Source of the DNA: Veillonella sp. VA137
Lineage (GTDB): Bacteria; Bacillota; Negativicutes; Veillonellales; Veillonellaceae
Length of the DNA: 64,000 nucleotides
Reading direction: 5' to 3'
NCBI RefSeq assembly: GCF_003992015.1
Contig: NZ_RQVK01000003.1
Location: 80,309 to 144,308 of the forward strand
The translations under genes were made by a program, and so were the position numbers. The notes beneath the pieces are model-generated. The model was not told the DNA's origin. It did not search any database and worked only from the letters and a program-made list of their open reading frames with translations. This document shows, one piece after another, positions 53,336-64,000 of this stretch; the stretch's first letter is position 1, and the number at the start of each line of letters is the position of its first letter.

Positions 53336-54598
53336 CTATTTCACAAAGCCCTTATATTGGCGTGTTAATACTAAAGATTCTACTTGTTGCATTGTATCTA
53401 ATGCTACGCCCACTACGATGAGTAGTGCTGTACCACCAAAGTACACACCTTGAATGCCTGTCAATCCACCAATCATATTCGGTAAGATTGCAACGAAAGC
53501 TAAGAAAAATGCACCTACTAGTGTAATTCGAGTCATTACTCGGTCTACATAGTCAGCAGTCGGTTTTCCTGGGCGAATACCTGGGATAAAACCACCGTGT
53601 TTTTTCATATTATCTGCCATATCCGTAATATTGATTGAGATAGCTGTATAGAAGTATGTAAAAAATAAAATCAATACGGCATACAAAATTGTTTGTATCG
53701 GCGTTCCCCATTGGAAATAACTTGCTACAGTTTGTACCCAAGGTACTTGTACAAATTGCGCCAATGTAGCTGGGAACATCAATATGGATGACGCAAAGAT
53801 AATTGGGATAACCCCTGCTTGATTGACTTTCAAAGGCAGGAATGTTGAGTGACCACCATACATTTTTCGTCCTACCACACGTTTAGCATATTGGATAGGG
53901 ATACGACGTTGGCCTTGTGTCACAGCAATTACAAGAACGATCATAGCTACCGCGATGATAGCAAATAGAATCGCTTGAAATACATTAATTGTACCTACTT
54001 GTAGGTATTGGTATATAGTTTGAACCCCATCAGGGAATCGTGCTACGATACCAGCAAAGATAATGAGTGAAATACCATTACCTATGCCATGAGCTGTAAT
54101 TTGTTCCCCCACCCACATCAACAAGCATGTACCTGCTGTAAGGATGATGGAAATCAAAATGACAGACATAAAGCTATTGTCTATAAGCGCATTGCTTGCA
54201 CGTAGTGCATAGGTCATACCAAAGGCTTGAATAAAGCCAAGGATCACTGTGCCATAACGTGTTACTTTTGCAATTTTTTTACGCCCTTCTTCTCCATCTT
54301 TACTCCATGCTTCAAATGTTGGTACTACAGCCCCTAACAATTGCATGATAATCGATGCATTGATATAAGGTGTAATACTCATTGCAAAGATAGAGAATTT
54401 ACTTAACGCACCACCGGCGAACAAATCTAGTAAACCAAATAGGTTACCACTGGTGAATAAGCTTTCAATAACAGATGCCTCTACGCCAGGTACCGGGATA
54501 TGGATACCTAAGCGAAAGACAATGAACATAAGTAATGTATAGACTACTTTGTTGCGTAATTCCGTTACTTTTGTGATGTTCAAGAGGCTATCTAGCAC
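53336..54598 (-). CDS. secY: Preprotein translocase subunit SecY
   Basis: 420 aa with ten membrane spans; forms the protein-conducting channel with SecE and SecG. The plug region ([27 protein letters not shown]), the cytoplasmic loops with [13 protein letters not shown], and [13 protein letters not shown] are conserved. It begins one base after rplO ends. Confidence 0.97.
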   Translation of the reverse strand: MLDSLLNITKVTELRNKVVYTLLMFIVFRLGIHIPVPGVEASVIESLFTSGNLFGLLDLFAGGALSKFSIFAMSITPYINASIIMQLLGAVVPTFEAWSKDGEEGRKKIAKVTRYGTVILGFIQAFGMTYALRASNALIDNSFMSVILISIILTAGTCLLMWVGEQITAHGIGNGISLIIFAGIVARFPDGVQTIYQYLQVGTINVFQAILFAIIAVAMIVLVIAVTQGQRRIPIQYAKRVVGRKMYGGHSTFLPLKVNQAGVIPIIFASSILMFPATLAQFVQVPWVQTVASYFQWGTPIQTILYAVLILFFTYFYTAISINITDMADNMKKHGGFIPGIRPGKPTADYVDRVMTRITLVGAFFLAFVAILPNMIGGLTGIQGVYFGGTALLIVVGVALDTMQQVESLVLTRQYKGFVK

Positions 54599-54599
54599 C

Positions 54600-55040
54600 C
54601 TAGATCACCTCTACTTTTCCACCTGCTGCTTCGATTTTTTCTACTGCAGATTTTGTAAAGCCGTTAGCGATAACAGTTAATTTACGTTCTAAAGTTCCGT
54701 TACCAAGGATACGGATGCCATCACGTACGTTTTTCAAAATACCAGCTTCAATAAGAGCTACTGGATCTACAGTTGCACCGTCTTCGAAACGATTCAATTG
54801 GGATACATTAACTTCTGCATATTGAAGTGCAAAGATATTTTTGAAACCACGTTTTGGTAAACGACGATAAAGAGGCATTTGGCCACCTTCGAAGCCAGTG
54901 CGCACACCGCCACCACTACGAGAATTTTGACCTTTTTGACCACGACCGGAAGTTTTACCTAAACCGGATCCAAGACCACGACCTACACGAGTACGAGTTT
55001 TTTTGGAACCTGCAGCCGGAGCTAATTCATGAAGTTTCAT
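54600..55040 (-). CDS. rplO: 50S ribosomal protein L15
   Basis: 146 aa. The extended N-terminal arm ([36 protein letters not shown]) and the globular C-terminus with [16 protein letters not shown] end are typical. An early-to-mid assembly protein of the large subunit. It follows rpmD by 19 bp. Confidence 0.97.
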   Translation of the reverse strand: MKLHELAPAAGSKKTRTRVGRGLGSGLGKTSGRGQKGQNSRSGGGVRTGFEGGQMPLYRRLPKRGFKNIFALQYAEVNVSQLNRFEDGATVDPVALIEAGILKNVRDGIRILGNGTLERKLTVIANGFTKSAVEKIEAAGGKVEVI

Positions 55041-55059
55041 TCGTGCACCTCCTTATCTA

Positions 55060-55239
55060 TTATACTTCTTCTACTTTTACTAAATGTCTAACTTTGTGAA
55101 GCATACCTTCGATTTGAGGTGTCACTTCTTTAACTACTTGGGAGTTAGTTTTTTTCAATCCAAGAGCTTTAACAGTCGCACGTTGATCTGCAGGACGACC
55201 GATTAAGCTTTTTGTTAATGTTACTTTAACTTGTGCCAT
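55060..55239 (-). CDS. rpmD: 50S ribosomal protein L30
   Basis: A 59-aa ORF starting [16 protein letters not shown] and ending KVEEV, read directly from the minus strand. [19 protein letters not shown] is the L30 signature. It sits between rpsE and rplO as expected, with GGAGA before the ATG. Confidence 0.97.
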   Translation of the reverse strand: MAQVKVTLTKSLIGRPADQRATVKALGLKKTNSQVVKEVTPQIEGMLHKVRHLVKVEEV

Positions 55240-55253
55240 TATTGGTCTCCTTA

Positions 55254-55754
55254 TTAACCGTAAATTTCTTCAAGAGTTTTGCCACGAAGTGCCGCCACGT
55301 CTTGAGCTCGTTTTAATTGAGCTAAACCTTCTAGTGTTGCGCGAACCATGTTGTTAGGATTAGAAGATCCTAATGATTTAGTCAAGATGTTACGAACACC
55401 AACTAATTCCAATACGGCACGTACTGGGCCACCAGCGATAACTCCAGTACCTTCTGCAGCTGGTTTCAAGAATACGCGACCTGCGCCGAATGTTCCTGTA
55501 ACTGTGTGAGGGATTGTACCATTTTTAATAACAACATGAATAAGGTTTTTCTTAGCATCATCAATGCCTTTACGGATTGCATCAGGTACTTCCGCAGCTT
55601 TACCTAAGCCAACACCTACATGACCGTTGCCGTCACCAACAACTACAAGGGCGCTGAAGGAAAAACGACGACCACCTTTAACAACTTTGGCTACGCGGTT
55701 GATGAATACTACTCTTTCTTTAAGATCAAGAGTTGTGTAATCAATTCTTGCCAT
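55254..55754 (-). CDS. rpsE: 30S ribosomal protein S5
   Basis: 166 aa. The double-stranded RNA-binding fold is at about 11-75 ([29 protein letters not shown]), followed by the C-terminal domain with [24 protein letters not shown]5 helps set decoding accuracy and helicase action at the mRNA entry. It follows rplR by 18 bp. Confidence 0.97.
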   Translation of the reverse strand: MARIDYTTLDLKERVVFINRVAKVVKGGRRFSFSALVVVGDGNGHVGVGLGKAAEVPDAIRKGIDDAKKNLIHVVIKNGTIPHTVTGTFGAGRVFLKPAAEGTGVIAGGPVRAVLELVGVRNILTKSLGSSNPNNMVRATLEGLAQLKRAQDVAALRGKTLEEIYG

Positions 55755-55772
55755 GTCTATAGTTCCTCCTTC

Positions 55773-56144
55773 TTAGAATTTTAAGCCTGCTTCACGAGCA
55801 CCTTCTGCAAGGGCTGCTACACGACCATGATAAATGTAACCACCGCGGTCAAATACTACTGTATCGATACCTGCAGCAATTGCTTTTTTCGCAACAGCTT
55901 CACCAACTGCTTTAGCAGCAGCTACGTTACCGCCGTAGGAAAGATTTAATTCTTTATCTTGAGAGCTAGCAGATACTAATGTTTTGCCAGCTACGTCATC
56001 AATGACTTGAGCATAAATATTGCTTAAAGAACGGAATACGTTCAAGCGAGGACGTGCAGCCGTACCGGAAATGTGACGACGTAAACGTAAATGACGTTTT
56101 GCACGAGCAATTTTGCGTTTGGATGTTCCTGCCAAGATGTCCAC
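55773..56144 (-). CDS. rplR: 50S ribosomal protein L18
   Basis: 123 aa; binds 5S r[35 protein letters not shown] and the C-terminal [26 protein letters not shown] are conserved. It follows rplF by 22 bp. Confidence 0.97.
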   Translation of the reverse strand: MDILAGTSKRKIARAKRHLRLRRHISGTAARPRLNVFRSLSNIYAQVIDDVAGKTLVSASSQDKELNLSYGGNVAAAKAVGEAVAKKAIAAGIDTVVFDRGGYIYHGRVAALAEGAREAGLKF

Positions 56145-56166
56145 TCCTTTCTAATGTAAACTGTTA

Positions 56167-56712
56167 TTACTTACCTTTAGCGCCAGCTTTACCTGCTTTA
56201 CGACGAACAACTTCGCCTTCGTAACGGATACCTTTACCTTTGTAAGGTTCTGGTTTTCTCCATTTACGAATATCAGCTGCTACTGCACCAACAACTTCTT
56301 TGTCAGCACCAGAAACAACGATTTTATTAGGAGCTGGGACATCGATTGTAATACCAGCAGGAGCTTCCATCTCTACTGGATGGGAGAAGCCCAATGTTAA
56401 AGCAAGTTTGTTACCTTGCTTAGCCGCTCTGTAACCAACGCCATTGATTTCTAAAGTTTTAGTAAAGCCTTCATGTACGCCTGTTACCATATTTGCAACA
56501 AGAGCACGAGTTAAACCATGTAAAGAACGGTGTTCTTTTCCATCGCTAGGACGAGTTACTGTGATTACATTTTCTTCAACAGCAATGTTAATATCCGGAT
56601 GGAAAGTACGAGTTAATTCACCTTTTGCACCCTTAACTGTTAACGTATGCTCGTTTTGAGTTACAGTTACGCCAGCTGGGATCTCGATAGGCATTCTACC
56701 GACACGTGACAT
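56167..56712 (-). CDS. rplF: 50S ribosomal protein L6
   Basis: 181 aa, two related domains. [14 protein letters not shown] opens the protein and the C-terminal [13 protein letters not shown] motif ([13 protein letters not shown]) binds 23S rRNA near the sarcin-ricin loop. It follows rpsH by 24 bp. Confidence 0.97.
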   Translation of the reverse strand: MSRVGRMPIEIPAGVTVTQNEHTLTVKGAKGELTRTFHPDINIAVEENVITVTRPSDGKEHRSLHGLTRALVANMVTGVHEGFTKTLEINGVGYRAAKQGNKLALTLGFSHPVEMEAPAGITIDVPAPNKIVVSGADKEVVGAVAADIRKWRKPEPYKGKGIRYEGEVVRRKAGKAGAKGK

Positions 56713-56736
56713 TCTTTCTACCTCCTATTGCTATGA

Positions 56737-57135
56737 TTACCAAACGTAAGCGATTACTTCGCCACCTAAGCCTTCTTTACGAGCTTGTTTGTCGCTCATA
56801 ATGCCTTTAGATGTAGAAATAACTGCGATACCTAAACCACCAAGTACGCGAGGAAGTTCTTCCTTTTTCGCGTATACACGTAGGCCTGGTTTAGAGATAC
56901 GTTTAATACCGGTAATTACTTTTTCATTATTAGAACCATATTTCAATGTTACTTTTAAAGTAGCATGTTTTTCATTTTCAATTGTTTCAACTTCCTTAAC
57001 GAAACCTTCGTCTTTAAGGATAGCTAAAACAGCAGCCTTCATTTTAGAAGCAGGGATTTCAACTGTTTCATGAAGTGCAGAGTTTGCATTACGGATACGA
57101 GTCAGCATATCCGCAATCGGATCTGTCATTACCAT
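56737..57135 (-). CDS. rpsH: 30S ribosomal protein S8
   Basis: 132 aa. [14 protein letters not shown] at the start and the C-terminal [26 protein letters not shown] are diagnostic. In E. coli S8 also represses the spc operon; whether that holds here is unknown. The start could be the first Met or the one two codons on. Confidence 0.97.
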   Translation of the reverse strand: MVMTDPIADMLTRIRNANSALHETVEIPASKMKAAVLAILKDEGFVKEVETIENEKHATLKVTLKYGSNNEKVITGIKRISKPGLRVYAKKEELPRVLGGLGIAVISTSKGIMSDKQARKEGLGGEVIAYVW

Positions 57136-57163
57136 CTTCTAAAAACCTCCTCTCGTTATCCTA

Positions 57164-57433
57164 TTACCAACTAGCTTTTTTCACGCCAGGGATTTGTCCT
57201 TTGTACGCCAATTCACGGAACGCAATACGGCTAATACCGAATTTACGCATATAACCATGAGGACGACCTGTTAAGTTGCAACGGTTGTGCAAGCGTGTTG
57301 GGGATGCGTTGGCAGGTAATTTGGATAAACCTTCATAATCGCCTGCTGCTTTTAACGCTTCGCGTTTTGCTGCATATTTTGCAACGATACGTGCACGTTT
57401 TTTCTCACGTTCGATCATAGATTTTTTAGCCAT
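57164..57433 (-). CDS. rpsN: 30S ribosomal protein S14, zinc-free form
   Basis: 89 aa. [26 protein letters not shown] opens the long form; the region that carries CxxC pairs in the 61-aa zinc form here has a single Cys ([13 protein letters not shown]). So this is the C-minus type. Many Firmicutes keep the zinc type in this position, making this a small distinguishing point. Confidence 0.96.
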   Translation of the reverse strand: MAKKSMIEREKKRARIVAKYAAKREALKAAGDYEGLSKLPANASPTRLHNRCNLTGRPHGYMRKFGISRIAFRELAYKGQIPGVKKASW

Positions 57434-57450
57434 CTATCGTTTCCTCCTAA

Positions 57451-57990
57451 TTATTTTTCAAAAGGCATGCCGAATTGTGCCAATAATTCACGAGCTTCTT
57501 CGTCAGTGTTAGCTGTTGTTACGAAGATAATATCCATACCTGTTACTCGTTCTACTTGATCGTATTCGATTTCAGGGAAGATTAATTGCTCTTTTAGGCC
57601 TAATGCATAGTTACCACGACCATCAAACGCTTTAGCGCTGATACCACGGAAGTCACGCACGCGAGGCAATGCCGCATTAATCAATTTATCGAGGAATTCA
57701 TACATGCGTTCGCCACGAAGAGTTACTTTTGTGCCAAGAGGCATACCTTCACGAACTTTGAAGTTCGCAATGGATTTTTTCGCGCGAGTTACTACTGGTT
57801 TTTGACCAGCGATAATTTCTAAATCTTTAACAGCTGCGTCCAATGCTTTGGAGTTACCAACAGCATCGCCTACGCCGATATTGATTACGATTTTTTCTAA
57901 TTTAGGAATTTCCATTACGTTGCCATATTGGAATTTCTCTTGTAAAGCCTTCTTAATTTCAGAAGTATATTTTTCTTGTAAACGAGACAT
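57451..57990 (-). CDS. rplE: 50S ribosomal protein L5
   Basis: 179 aa; binds 5S rRNA and forms a bridge to S13. [22 protein letters not shown], the [23 protein letters not shown] segment and the [20 protein letters not shown] end are conserved. It follows rplX by 28 bp. Confidence 0.97.
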   Translation of the reverse strand: MSRLQEKYTSEIKKALQEKFQYGNVMEIPKLEKIVINIGVGDAVGNSKALDAAVKDLEIIAGQKPVVTRAKKSIANFKVREGMPLGTKVTLRGERMYEFLDKLINAALPRVRDFRGISAKAFDGRGNYALGLKEQLIFPEIEYDQVERVTGMDIIFVTTANTDEEARELLAQFGMPFEK

Positions 57991-58018
57991 TTTGTAAAAG
58001 ACCTCCTTTCCTTATCAA

Positions 58019-58336
58019 TTAAAGTTTAGCGCCACTTTTAACAGCTACACGAACTAAAGAACCATTTTCCTCAACTTTTTTAGTACGAGTTGGAACTTTT
58101 TGTTCAGGATCTAACACCATTACGTTGGATACATGGATTGTACCTTCTTTTTCAATGATGCCACCTTGAGGGTTCGCTTGGCTAGGTTTTGTATGACGTT
58201 TAACTAGGTTAAGACCTTTTACAGTTACTCGTTCTTTTTTGATATCAACAGCGATGATTTCGCCTTGTTTACCTTTTTCCTTGCCGGAGATAACAACAAC
58301 TGTATCACCTTTTTTAACATGTAGTTTTTGGGACAT
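58019..58336 (-). CDS. rplX: 50S ribosomal protein L24
   Basis: 105 aa from the ATG at 58336 (GGAG upstream); a start 12 codons earlier overlaps rplN and lacks support. The KOW motif is [24 protein letters not shown]24 starts assembly of the large subunit by binding the 5' end of 23S rRNA. Confidence 0.96.
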   Translation of the reverse strand: MSQKLHVKKGDTVVVISGKEKGKQGEIIAVDIKKERVTVKGLNLVKRHTKPSQANPQGGIIEKEGTIHVSNVMVLDPEQKVPTRTKKVEENGSLVRVAVKSGAKL

Positions 58337-58352
58337 GTTGAGCTCCTCCTTC

Positions 58353-58721
58353 TTATAACACTTCTGGAGCAAGGGAGATAATTTTCATGAAGTCTTTTTC
58401 ACGAAGTTCTCTTGCTACAGGTCCGAAAATACGAGTTCCGCGAGGGCTTTTGTCGTCTTTAATAACTACAGCAGCGTTCTCATCGAAACGGATATAGGAA
58501 CCATCTTGACGACGGATGCCTTTTTTAGAACGAACAATAACGGCTTTTACAACGTCGCCTTTCTTGACAACGCCACCGGGTGATGCATCTTTTACAGAAG
58601 CAACGATTACGTCACCAATATTGCCAAATTTACGGTAAGAACCGCCCATCACTTGGATGCACATAATGCGTTTCGCACCAGTGTTATCGGCAACATTCAA
58701 AATTGTTTGTTGCTGGATCAT
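58353..58721 (-). CDS. rplN: 50S ribosomal protein L14
   Basis: 122 aa, the standard length. [26 protein letters not shown] and [18 protein letters not shown] are diagnostic. It makes an inter-subunit bridge with 16S rRNA helix 14 and is the docking site of RsfS. It follows rpsQ by 24 bp. Confidence 0.98.
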   Translation of the reverse strand: MIQQQTILNVADNTGAKRIMCIQVMGGSYRKFGNIGDVIVASVKDASPGGVVKKGDVVKAVIVRSKKGIRRQDGSYIRFDENAAVVIKDDKSPRGTRIFGPVARELREKDFMKIISLAPEVL

Positions 58722-58745
58722 GACTTTTCCTCCTTACATCACTGA

Positions 58746-59006
58746 TTATTTTTGTCTTTCAATAATTTCTACAACTCTCCAACGTTTATCTTTAGATAAT
58801 GGACGAGTTTCTACGATTTTTACGATGTCGCCAACTAAGCATTCGTTATTTTCATCATGAGCTTTAAAACGTTTGCTTGTTACCATTGGCTTGCTATATA
58901 ATTCGTGAGGTACTTTACGATCGATTTGTACAACAACTGTTTTGTCCATTTTGTTGCTTACAACTTTACCTACACGTGCTTTTCGTACATTTCTTACTTC
59001 TGCCAC
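58746..59006 (-). CDS. rpsQ: 30S ribosomal protein S17 (GTG start)
   Basis: 86 aa. GTG at 59006 is taken as the start because GGAGG lies 9 bases upstream and the reading then gives [23 protein letters not shown], the usual S17 N-terminus. A start 10 codons earlier would place that ribosome site inside the gene. S17 is a primary 16S rRNA binder. Confidence 0.95.
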   Translation of the reverse strand: MAEVRNVRKARVGKVVSNKMDKTVVVQIDRKVPHELYSKPMVTSKRFKAHDENNECLVGDIVKIVETRPLSKDKRWRVVEIIERQK

Positions 59007-59045
59007 GACTTTAAGCCTCCTATTCAATCCAAACAAAATTTGTTA

Positions 59046-59246
59046 TTATGCGTTACCTTTAATTTCTTCTTCTCGTTGTACAGTTTTGATACGAGCGATA
59101 GTTTTTTTAACTTCACGGATACGCATTGGATTTTCTAATTGACCAGTAGCGAGTTGAAAACGTAGGTTAAACAACTCTTCTTTCAATTCGGAAACTTTAG
59201 TGTTCAACTCGGCAGCGCTCAAATTGCGAATGTCATTAACCTTCAT
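59046..59246 (-). CDS. rpmC: 50S ribosomal protein L29
   Basis: 66 aa, two long helices; [28 protein letters not shown] and the conserved [25 protein letters not shown]. It lies beside the exit tunnel, near the trigger-factor and SRP docking site. Its start overlaps the end of rplP by 11 bp. Confidence 0.97.
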   Translation of the reverse strand: MKVNDIRNLSAAELNTKVSELKEELFNLRFQLATGQLENPMRIREVKKTIARIKTVQREEEIKGNA

Positions 59247-59673
59247 TTACGTCACCACCCAATTCTTTACCCTTAACAACGAACTTCGTTTTGATTGGAA
59301 GTTTATGGCTTGCAAGACGCATAGCTTCACGAGCCACAACTTCTGGTACGCCGTTCATTTCAAACATTACACGTCCTGGGCGAACTACTGCTACCCATTT
59401 TTCTGGAGAACCTTTACCGGAACCCATACGAACGCCTGCTGGTTTTGCAGTGATTGGTTTATCAGGGAAAATTTTAATCCAAACTTTACCACCACGTTTA
59501 ATGTAACGTGTCATAGCAATACGGGCTGCTTCGATTTGACGGTTTGTGATCCAAGATGGCTCTAATGCTACTAAACCGAAATCACCATGAGCAACTTTGT
59601 TACCACGCATTGCACGGCCTTTCATACGACCGCGGAATTGTTTACGATGTTTTACGCGCTTTGGAATTAGCAT
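59236..59673 (-). CDS. rplP: 50S ribosomal protein L16
   Basis: 145 aa. [25 protein letters not shown] and [33 protein letters not shown] are conserved. L16 contacts the A-site tRNA elbow. It overlaps rpsC by one base (TAATG) and rpmC by 11 bases. Confidence 0.97.
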   Translation of the reverse strand: MLIPKRVKHRKQFRGRMKGRAMRGNKVAHGDFGLVALEPSWITNRQIEAARIAMTRYIKRGGKVWIKIFPDKPITAKPAGVRMGSGKGSPEKWVAVVRPGRVMFEMNGVPEVVAREAMRLASHKLPIKTKFVVKGKELGGDVNEG

Positions 59674-60338
59674 TAGTTGTCACCTTCTTCCTTTTTAGAT
59701 GTTTGTTTAGCTTCTGGCAAAACTTCACCTTTGTAGATCCATACTTTAATACCGATGCAACCATATGTTGTATGTGCTTCTGCTGTTGCATAATCGATAT
59801 TTGCACGAAGTGTGTGAAGTGGAATGGAACCTTCACGGTAAGATTCGCTACGAGCGATCTCTGCACCGCCAAGACGACCGGATACCATTACTTTGATACC
59901 GTTAGCGCCTAAACGCATAGTGCGACCTACTGCTTGTTTCATTGCACGACGGAAGCTTACACGGCGTTCCAATTGGCCAGCAATGCTTTCAGCAACAAGT
60001 TGAGCTTCCATGTCTACTTGTTTAATTTCAGCAATGTTTACATCGATTTGTTTATCTGTAAAACGTTTTAATTCTTTACGGATATCTTCGATACCTTGAC
60101 CACCTTTACCGATAACCATACCTGGTTTAGCAGTGTGGATAGTTACTTTAATACGTTTATTTGTACGCTCAATTTCAATGCGGGAAATACCAGCAATGAA
60201 AAGTGTTTTCTTCAAGAAGGTACGAATTTTTACGTCTTCATGAAGGTTAGATGCGAAATCTTTATCAGCATACCATTTTGCGTCCCAATCTTTTACGATA
60301 CCAACACGCAAGCCATGTGGATTTACTTTTTGACCCAC
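59673..60338 (-). CDS. rpsC: 30S ribosomal protein S3
   Basis: 221 aa. [25 protein letters not shown] opens it; the KH domain core is [18 protein letters not shown], and the C-terminal domain has [18 protein letters not shown]3 lines the mRNA entry channel. It follows rplV by 18 bp. Confidence 0.98.
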   Translation of the reverse strand: MGQKVNPHGLRVGIVKDWDAKWYADKDFASNLHEDVKIRTFLKKTLFIAGISRIEIERTNKRIKVTIHTAKPGMVIGKGGQGIEDIRKELKRFTDKQIDVNIAEIKQVDMEAQLVAESIAGQLERRVSFRRAMKQAVGRTMRLGANGIKVMVSGRLGGAEIARSESYREGSIPLHTLRANIDYATAEAHTTYGCIGIKVWIYKGEVLPEAKQTSKKEEGDN

Positions 60339-60356
60339 TCTGTTTCCCTCCTTCGA

Positions 60357-60692
60357 TTAAGCTCTTTCTTTAACAACTACTGTTACGTGGCTAGAACGTT
60401 TCAAAATTTTGAAAGCCTGTCCACGGGAACGAGGATGAATGCGTTTCATTGTTGGGCCTTGATCAACGAAGATCTCGGACACATAAAGATTCTCTACATT
60501 CATATCAAAATTGTGTTCTGCATTTGCGATAGCAGATGTCAAAACTTTAGTTACTACATCGGCGCCAACTTTCGGAGTAAACTTCAAGATGGCAAATGCT
60601 TCGCCGATGTTTTTACCGCGCACTAAATCTGCAACGATGCGGATTTTACGAGGCGCAATACGAATATGTCTAGCGATTGCTTTTGCTTCCAT
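60357..60692 (-). CDS. rplV: 50S ribosomal protein L22
   Basis: 111 aa. [21 protein letters not shown] and the long beta-hairpin region ending [26 protein letters not shown] reach into the exit tunnel, where macrolide-resistance changes occur in other species. It looks wild type. Confidence 0.97.
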   Translation of the reverse strand: MEAKAIARHIRIAPRKIRIVADLVRGKNIGEAFAILKFTPKVGADVVTKVLTSAIANAEHNFDMNVENLYVSEIFVDQGPTMKRIHPRSRGQAFKILKRSSHVTVVVKERA

Positions 60693-60703
60693 GTTAAATC
60701 CTC

Positions 60704-60985
60704 CTATTTTCTGCCTGTAGTTTTTTCGTCCTTGCCATGTCCTTTATAAGTACGTGTAGGAGCGAATTCACCTAATTTATGACCTACCATATCTTCTGTA
60801 ATGAATACAGGTACATGTTTGCGACCATCATGCACAGCAATCGTATGGCCTACAAATTGTGGGAAAATAGTAGATGCACGGGACCAGGTTTTTACTACTT
60901 TTTTATCATTAGTTTCATTTAAGGCATCAATTTTTTTCAGAAGAGATTCTGCAACAAAAGGGCCTTTTTTAATTGATCTGGACAC
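60704..60985 (-). CDS. rpsS: 30S ribosomal protein S19
   Basis: 93 aa. [19 protein letters not shown] and the end [24 protein letters not shown] are diagnostic. S19 is in the head of the small subunit with S13. It follows rplB by 22 bp. Confidence 0.97.
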   Translation of the reverse strand: MSRSIKKGPFVAESLLKKIDALNETNDKKVVKTWSRASTIFPQFVGHTIAVHDGRKHVPVFITEDMVGHKLGEFAPTRTYKGHGKDEKTTGRK

Positions 60986-61007
60986 TGTTATATCTCCTTC
61001 CTATATC

Positions 61008-61838
61008 CTATTTTGTACGACGTTTAACGATTAACTTGCTAGAAGCTTTTTTCTTGTCGCGAGTTTTAACGCCATGAGCTGGTTTACCCCAAGGTGTAAC
61101 AGGATGTTTACGACCTACTGGAGATTTACCTTCACCACCACCGTGTGGATGATCACAAGGGTTCATTGTTACGCCTCGGTTGCCAGGACGAATGCCTTTC
61201 CAACGTTGACGACCAGCTTTACCAATAGTGATATTTTCATGGTCAATGTTAGATACAACACCTACTGTAGCACGGCATTCTACACGAACACGACGAAGTT
61301 CACCAGATGGTAAACGAAGTAATGCATAGTTGCCTTCTTTCGCCATTAATTGTGCGGAAGTACCAGCGGAACGAACGATTTGTCCGCCTTTACCGATTTT
61401 CATTTCGATGTTGTGTACTTGAGTACCCAATGGGATATTAGCCAATGGTAACGCATTACCTGGTTTAATATCGGATTCAGGACCGGAGTAAACTACATCA
61501 CCCACTTTAAGACCATGTGGAGCAATGATATAACGTTTTTCACCATCTGCATAGTTTAACAATGCGATACGAGCACTACGGTTAGGATCGTATTCGATTG
61601 TAGCTACGCGAGCTGGGATATTATCTTTAGTACGTTTGAAGTCAATAATACGGTATTGACGTTTATGACCGCCACCTTGATGACGTACTGTCATTTTACC
61701 AGTGTTATTACGACCACCTTTAGAAGTTACTTTTGCGAGCAAGGATTTTTCAGGTTTGCTTGCTGTAATTTCAGTAAAGGCAGACACTGTCATAAACCGA
61801 CGACCAGCGGAGTACGGTTTAAATGATTTAATTGCCAT
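61008..61838 (-). CDS. rplB: 50S ribosomal protein L2
   Basis: 276 aa. [20 protein letters not shown] opens it; the conserved C-terminus [32 protein letters not shown] approaches the peptidyl-transferase centre with its essential His. It follows rplW by 23 bp. Confidence 0.98.
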   Translation of the reverse strand: MAIKSFKPYSAGRRFMTVSAFTEITASKPEKSLLAKVTSKGGRNNTGKMTVRHQGGGHKRQYRIIDFKRTKDNIPARVATIEYDPNRSARIALLNYADGEKRYIIAPHGLKVGDVVYSGPESDIKPGNALPLANIPLGTQVHNIEMKIGKGGQIVRSAGTSAQLMAKEGNYALLRLPSGELRRVRVECRATVGVVSNIDHENITIGKAGRQRWKGIRPGNRGVTMNPCDHPHGGGEGKSPVGRKHPVTPWGKPAHGVKTRDKKKASSKLIVKRRTK

Positions 61839-61861
61839 TATTGGGCCTCCTTACTAGACTC

Positions 61862-62146
61862 TTATACACCTTCAAATAATTCAATAGTTTCGCCAGCTTT
61901 AAGAGTTACGATAGCTTTTTTGTAATCGCTACGTTTACCCATTGTGCGACCCATGCGTTTAGTTTTTCCTAATACACGGATAGTGGCTACTTTTTCTACT
62001 TTTACGTTGAAGATAGATTCAACAGCTTTACGGATTTCTACTTTGTTCGCAGTCAAAGGAACTTGGAAAGTGTATTTGTTTTCTTGCATTAACAAAGTTG
62101 TTTTTTCTGTAATGATTGGACGAATTAATACATCAAATTTGTTCAT
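61862..62146 (-). CDS. rplW: 50S ribosomal protein L23
   Basis: 94 aa. [25 protein letters not shown] and [25 protein letters not shown] are typical. It is the main docking site of trigger factor and SRP at the exit tunnel. One-base overlap with rplD (TAATG). Confidence 0.97.
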   Translation of the reverse strand: MNKFDVLIRPIITEKTTLLMQENKYTFQVPLTANKVEIRKAVESIFNVKVEKVATIRVLGKTKRMGRTMGKRSDYKKAIVTLKAGETIELFEGV

Positions 62147-62769
62147 TATCCAAGCACCTCCTCAATTTTTGCAATAGCACCTTCAGCGATGAAGAGTTTG
62201 TCGTGGTGCAATAAATCGAAGATATTGATGTTCGTGTATGGAAGCGCTTTAACACCTTGAATGTTACGAGCGGACAATTCCACATTTACATCACCATCAG
62301 TGATGAAAAGAACTTTTGCGTCACCAACTTTGAAGTTGTTAAGGATGTTTAATACATCTTTAGTTTTTGGTGCAGCTAATTTCAATTCGTCGATTACGAA
62401 CAATTCGCTGTGATTTACTTTATCAGATAATGCAGATTTAACTGCTAAGCGTCTAGCTTTACGAGGCATAGCTTTATAGTAGCTACGTGGTTGTGGACCA
62501 AAAGTGATACCACCACCTACCCAAATTGGGGAACGGCTAGAACCAGCACGAGCACGGCCTGTACCTTTTTGTCTCCAAGGTTTTTTACCGCCACCGCGTA
62601 CTTCTCCTCGAGTTTTAGTTGCATGTGTACCAAGTCGTTCGTTAGACAATTGACGAACTACGGCTTGATGCATAACAGCAGCGTTTACTTCAACACCGAA
62701 TACTGCATCATTCAACTGGATTTCGCCGACTTTAGCGCCGGACATGTTGTATTTAGTTACTGTTGGCAT
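62146..62769 (-). CDS. rplD: 50S ribosomal protein L4
   Basis: 207 aa from the ATG at 62769 (GGAGG upstream); the seven-codon longer form is rejected because that ribosome site would be inside it. The loop that enters the exit tunnel is [25 protein letters not shown]. In E. coli L4 also represses the S10 operon. Confidence 0.96.
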   Translation of the reverse strand: MPTVTKYNMSGAKVGEIQLNDAVFGVEVNAAVMHQAVVRQLSNERLGTHATKTRGEVRGGGKKPWRQKGTGRARAGSSRSPIWVGGGITFGPQPRSYYKAMPRKARRLAVKSALSDKVNHSELFVIDELKLAAPKTKDVLNILNNFKVGDAKVLFITDGDVNVELSARNIQGVKALPYTNINIFDLLHHDKLFIAEGAIAKIEEVLG

Positions 62770-62794
62770 TATGTATCCTCCTTTCGACAATTAG

Positions 62795-63436
62795 TTATTT
62801 AACAGGTTTTACTGTGTTGCGAACCATCACTAGGCTACCTTTAGCACCAGGGATGCCACCTTTGATTAATAAAAGGTTACGTTCAGTATCAACTTTTACA
62901 ACAGATAGACGTTGTACAGTAACTCTGCCACCACCCATTTGTCCAGGAAGTTTTTTACCTTTAAATACTTTACCGCCGCCACCGGAGATCATTGGACCGA
63001 TGGAACCTGGTTCACGATGAGATTTGGAACCATGAGTTTCAGGACCACGGCTAAAGTTATGACGCTTAATTGTACCAGCGAAACCTTTACCTTTACCTGT
63101 ACCCACAACATCTACTAGCTCACCTTCTGCGAAGATATCAGCTGCCAGAGTTTGGCCCACTGTGTAATCAGTTGCTTCAGCAAGGCGAAGTTCACGAAGA
63201 TATTTAACTGGCGCAACGCCGGCTTTATCGAACTGGCCTTTTACAGGTTTAGTTAAATGTTTTTCTTTAATGGAACCGTAACCAAGCTGTACTGCATTGT
63301 AACCGTCGGATTCAACAGTTTTTACTTGCACTACTACGCTAGGTGTAGTTTCCACTACAGTGACAGGAACTAGTTTGCCTTCAGTTGTGAAGACTTGAGT
63401 CATTCCTAACTTTTTACCCAAAATAGCTTTAGACAT
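62795..63436 (-). CDS. rplC: 50S ribosomal protein L3
   Basis: 213 aa. AILGKKLGMTQVFTTEG opens it; the central GFAGTIKRHNFSRGPETHGSKSHREPGSIG reaches toward the peptidyl-transferase centre. It follows rpsJ by 19 bp. Confidence 0.98.
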   Translation of the reverse strand: MSKAILGKKLGMTQVFTTEGKLVPVTVVETTPSVVVQVKTVESDGYNAVQLGYGSIKEKHLTKPVKGQFDKAGVAPVKYLRELRLAEATDYTVGQTLAADIFAEGELVDVVGTGKGKGFAGTIKRHNFSRGPETHGSKSHREPGSIGPMISGGGGKVFKGKKLPGQMGGGRVTVQRLSVVKVDTERNLLLIKGGIPGAKGSLVMVRNTVKPVK

Positions 63437-63455
63437 AATCGCACCTCCTTATTTC

Positions 63456-63767
63456 TTATAATTTTATTTCAATAGATACACCAGCTGGCAAATCAAGGCG
63501 AGTGATTGCATCTACTGTTTTCGAATTTGGTTCAATAATTTCTACTAAGCGTTTATGTGTACGCATTTCGAATTGTTCACGAGAGTCTTTGTTAACATGT
63601 GGAGAACGAAGAATCGTGAAAATGTTTTTTTCTGTAGGCAATGGAATTGGTCCAGAAACCAACGCGCCATTGCGTTTTGCAACGTCTACAATACGTTGAG
63701 CACTTTGATCCAATGCTTTGTGATCATATGCTTTCAAGCGAATACGGATTTTTTGTTGTTTTGCCAT
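63456..63767 (-). CDS. rpsJ: 30S ribosomal protein S10
   Basis: 103 aa from the ATG at 63767 (GGGAG upstream); a 23-codon longer reading is not S10-like. [24 protein letters not shown] and [28 protein letters not shown] core are diagnostic. It is the first gene of the S10 operon and also serves as NusE in antitermination. Confidence 0.97.
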   Translation of the reverse strand: MAKQQKIRIRLKAYDHKALDQSAQRIVDVAKRNGALVSGPIPLPTEKNIFTILRSPHVNKDSREQFEMRTHKRLVEIIEPNSKTVDAITRLDLPAGVSIEIKL

Positions 63768-63926
63768 TGTTATATATCTCCCTTCGTCCATTTCCAGAAT
63801 GAACTGCTCCATAGAAATTCTCCCTCGCAAGGGCAACCTTCTATATCATAGTTTATACACAACCTAAGAGCGGCAGGTTTGCCGCTCCTCGATTGCACGG
63901 TTTATATAGATAATCTTTCAGTCAGA
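63768..63926 (-). promoter_or_regulatory. S10 operon leader
   Basis: 159 bp between tuf and rpsJ. A perfect 8-bp stem (GAGCGGCA and complement, 63868-63887) with a 4-nt loop has no T-run, so it is more likely a processing or attenuation element than a full terminator. TATGAT on the minus strand follows, but no good -35 is present. rpsJ may be read from tuf. Confidence 0.4.
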
Positions 63927-64000
63927 TTATGCTTCGATAGCTGTAACAACACCAGCGCCTACTGTATGGCCACCTTCGCGGATCGCGAAACGTAAACCTT
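63927..64000 (-). CDS. tuf: Elongation factor Tu, C-terminal fragment
   Basis: The last 23 codons of a gene that runs off the right edge. The visible end GLRFAIREGGHTVGAGVVTAIEA followed by TAA is the invariant C-terminus of EF-Tu, and tuf just upstream of rpsJ is the usual bacterial order. Confidence 0.96.
   Translation of the reverse strand, partial: GLRFAIREGGHTVGAGVVTAIEA

Noticed and set aside
1..64000. tRNA, rRNA, IS elements, prophage
   Set aside because: No cloverleaf with TTCRA arm, no rRNA motif, no transposase or integrase, and no terminal repeats with target duplications were seen.

Overview
The window is A+T-rich chromosomal DNA from a low-G+C anaerobe. The content points to the Negativicutes, most likely Veillonella or a close relative (inference). 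The evidence is a Firmicute-type S10-spc-alpha ribosomal cluster without rpsD, a two-subunit 2-oxoacid:ferredoxin oxidoreductase, an SdhABE-type fumarate reductase/succinate dehydrogenase with a cysteine-rich third subunit, menaquinone genes, and many strong Shine-Dalgarno sites. No tRNA, rRNA, prophage or IS element was seen.

Layout. 1-6210: a nickel/peptide-type ABC importer beside a decayed second copy. Fragments show that each copy lost what the other kept, and the second binding-protein gene carries an in-frame TGA. 6410-6713: a compact Fst/par-like type I toxin-antitoxin locus next to purB. 6709-13042: purB, an MFS exporter, korAB, and a run of seven hairpins that looks like a promoter-to-terminator small RNA. 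13179-18174: a GntR regulator, a lipid kinase, an anchored GH28-like protein, and a YolD/UvrX-like translesion polymerase pair. 18599-22147: sdhA-sdhB-sdhE. 23082-29084: nrdA and nrdB, separated by an accessory islet. The islet holds a fossil AAA ATPase, a second type I toxin candidate between face-to-face promoters, an array of five 18-bp palindromes at exactly 40-bp period leading into an intact AAA_14/DUF4143 ATPase gene, and an orphan antitoxin-like gene. 29319-38838: brnQ, a molybdopterin oxidoreductase with an acidic partner, dps, a TauE-type exporter, a Lys-rich protein, dinB with an ArsR-type regulator, and ahpC. 38985-45760: a cysteine desulfidase-family gene and menC, menH, menD, menF. 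46081-48971: a one-pass membrane protein and a methyltransferase. 49397-64000: the ribosomal cluster from rplQ back to the end of tuf, all on the minus strand.

How it fits together. SdhABE, KorAB and menaquinone synthesis suit anaerobic fumarate/succinate and 2-oxoglutarate metabolism with menaquinone as carrier. Class Ia ribonucleotide reductase, AhpC and Dps suggest the organism meets some oxygen. The two error-prone polymerases add SOS-type capacity.

The most novel material is non-coding or very small: the 40-bp-phased palindrome array with its ATPase, the two type I toxin loci, and the multi-hairpin RNA. All functional calls come from reading motifs and context. No database search or folding program was run.
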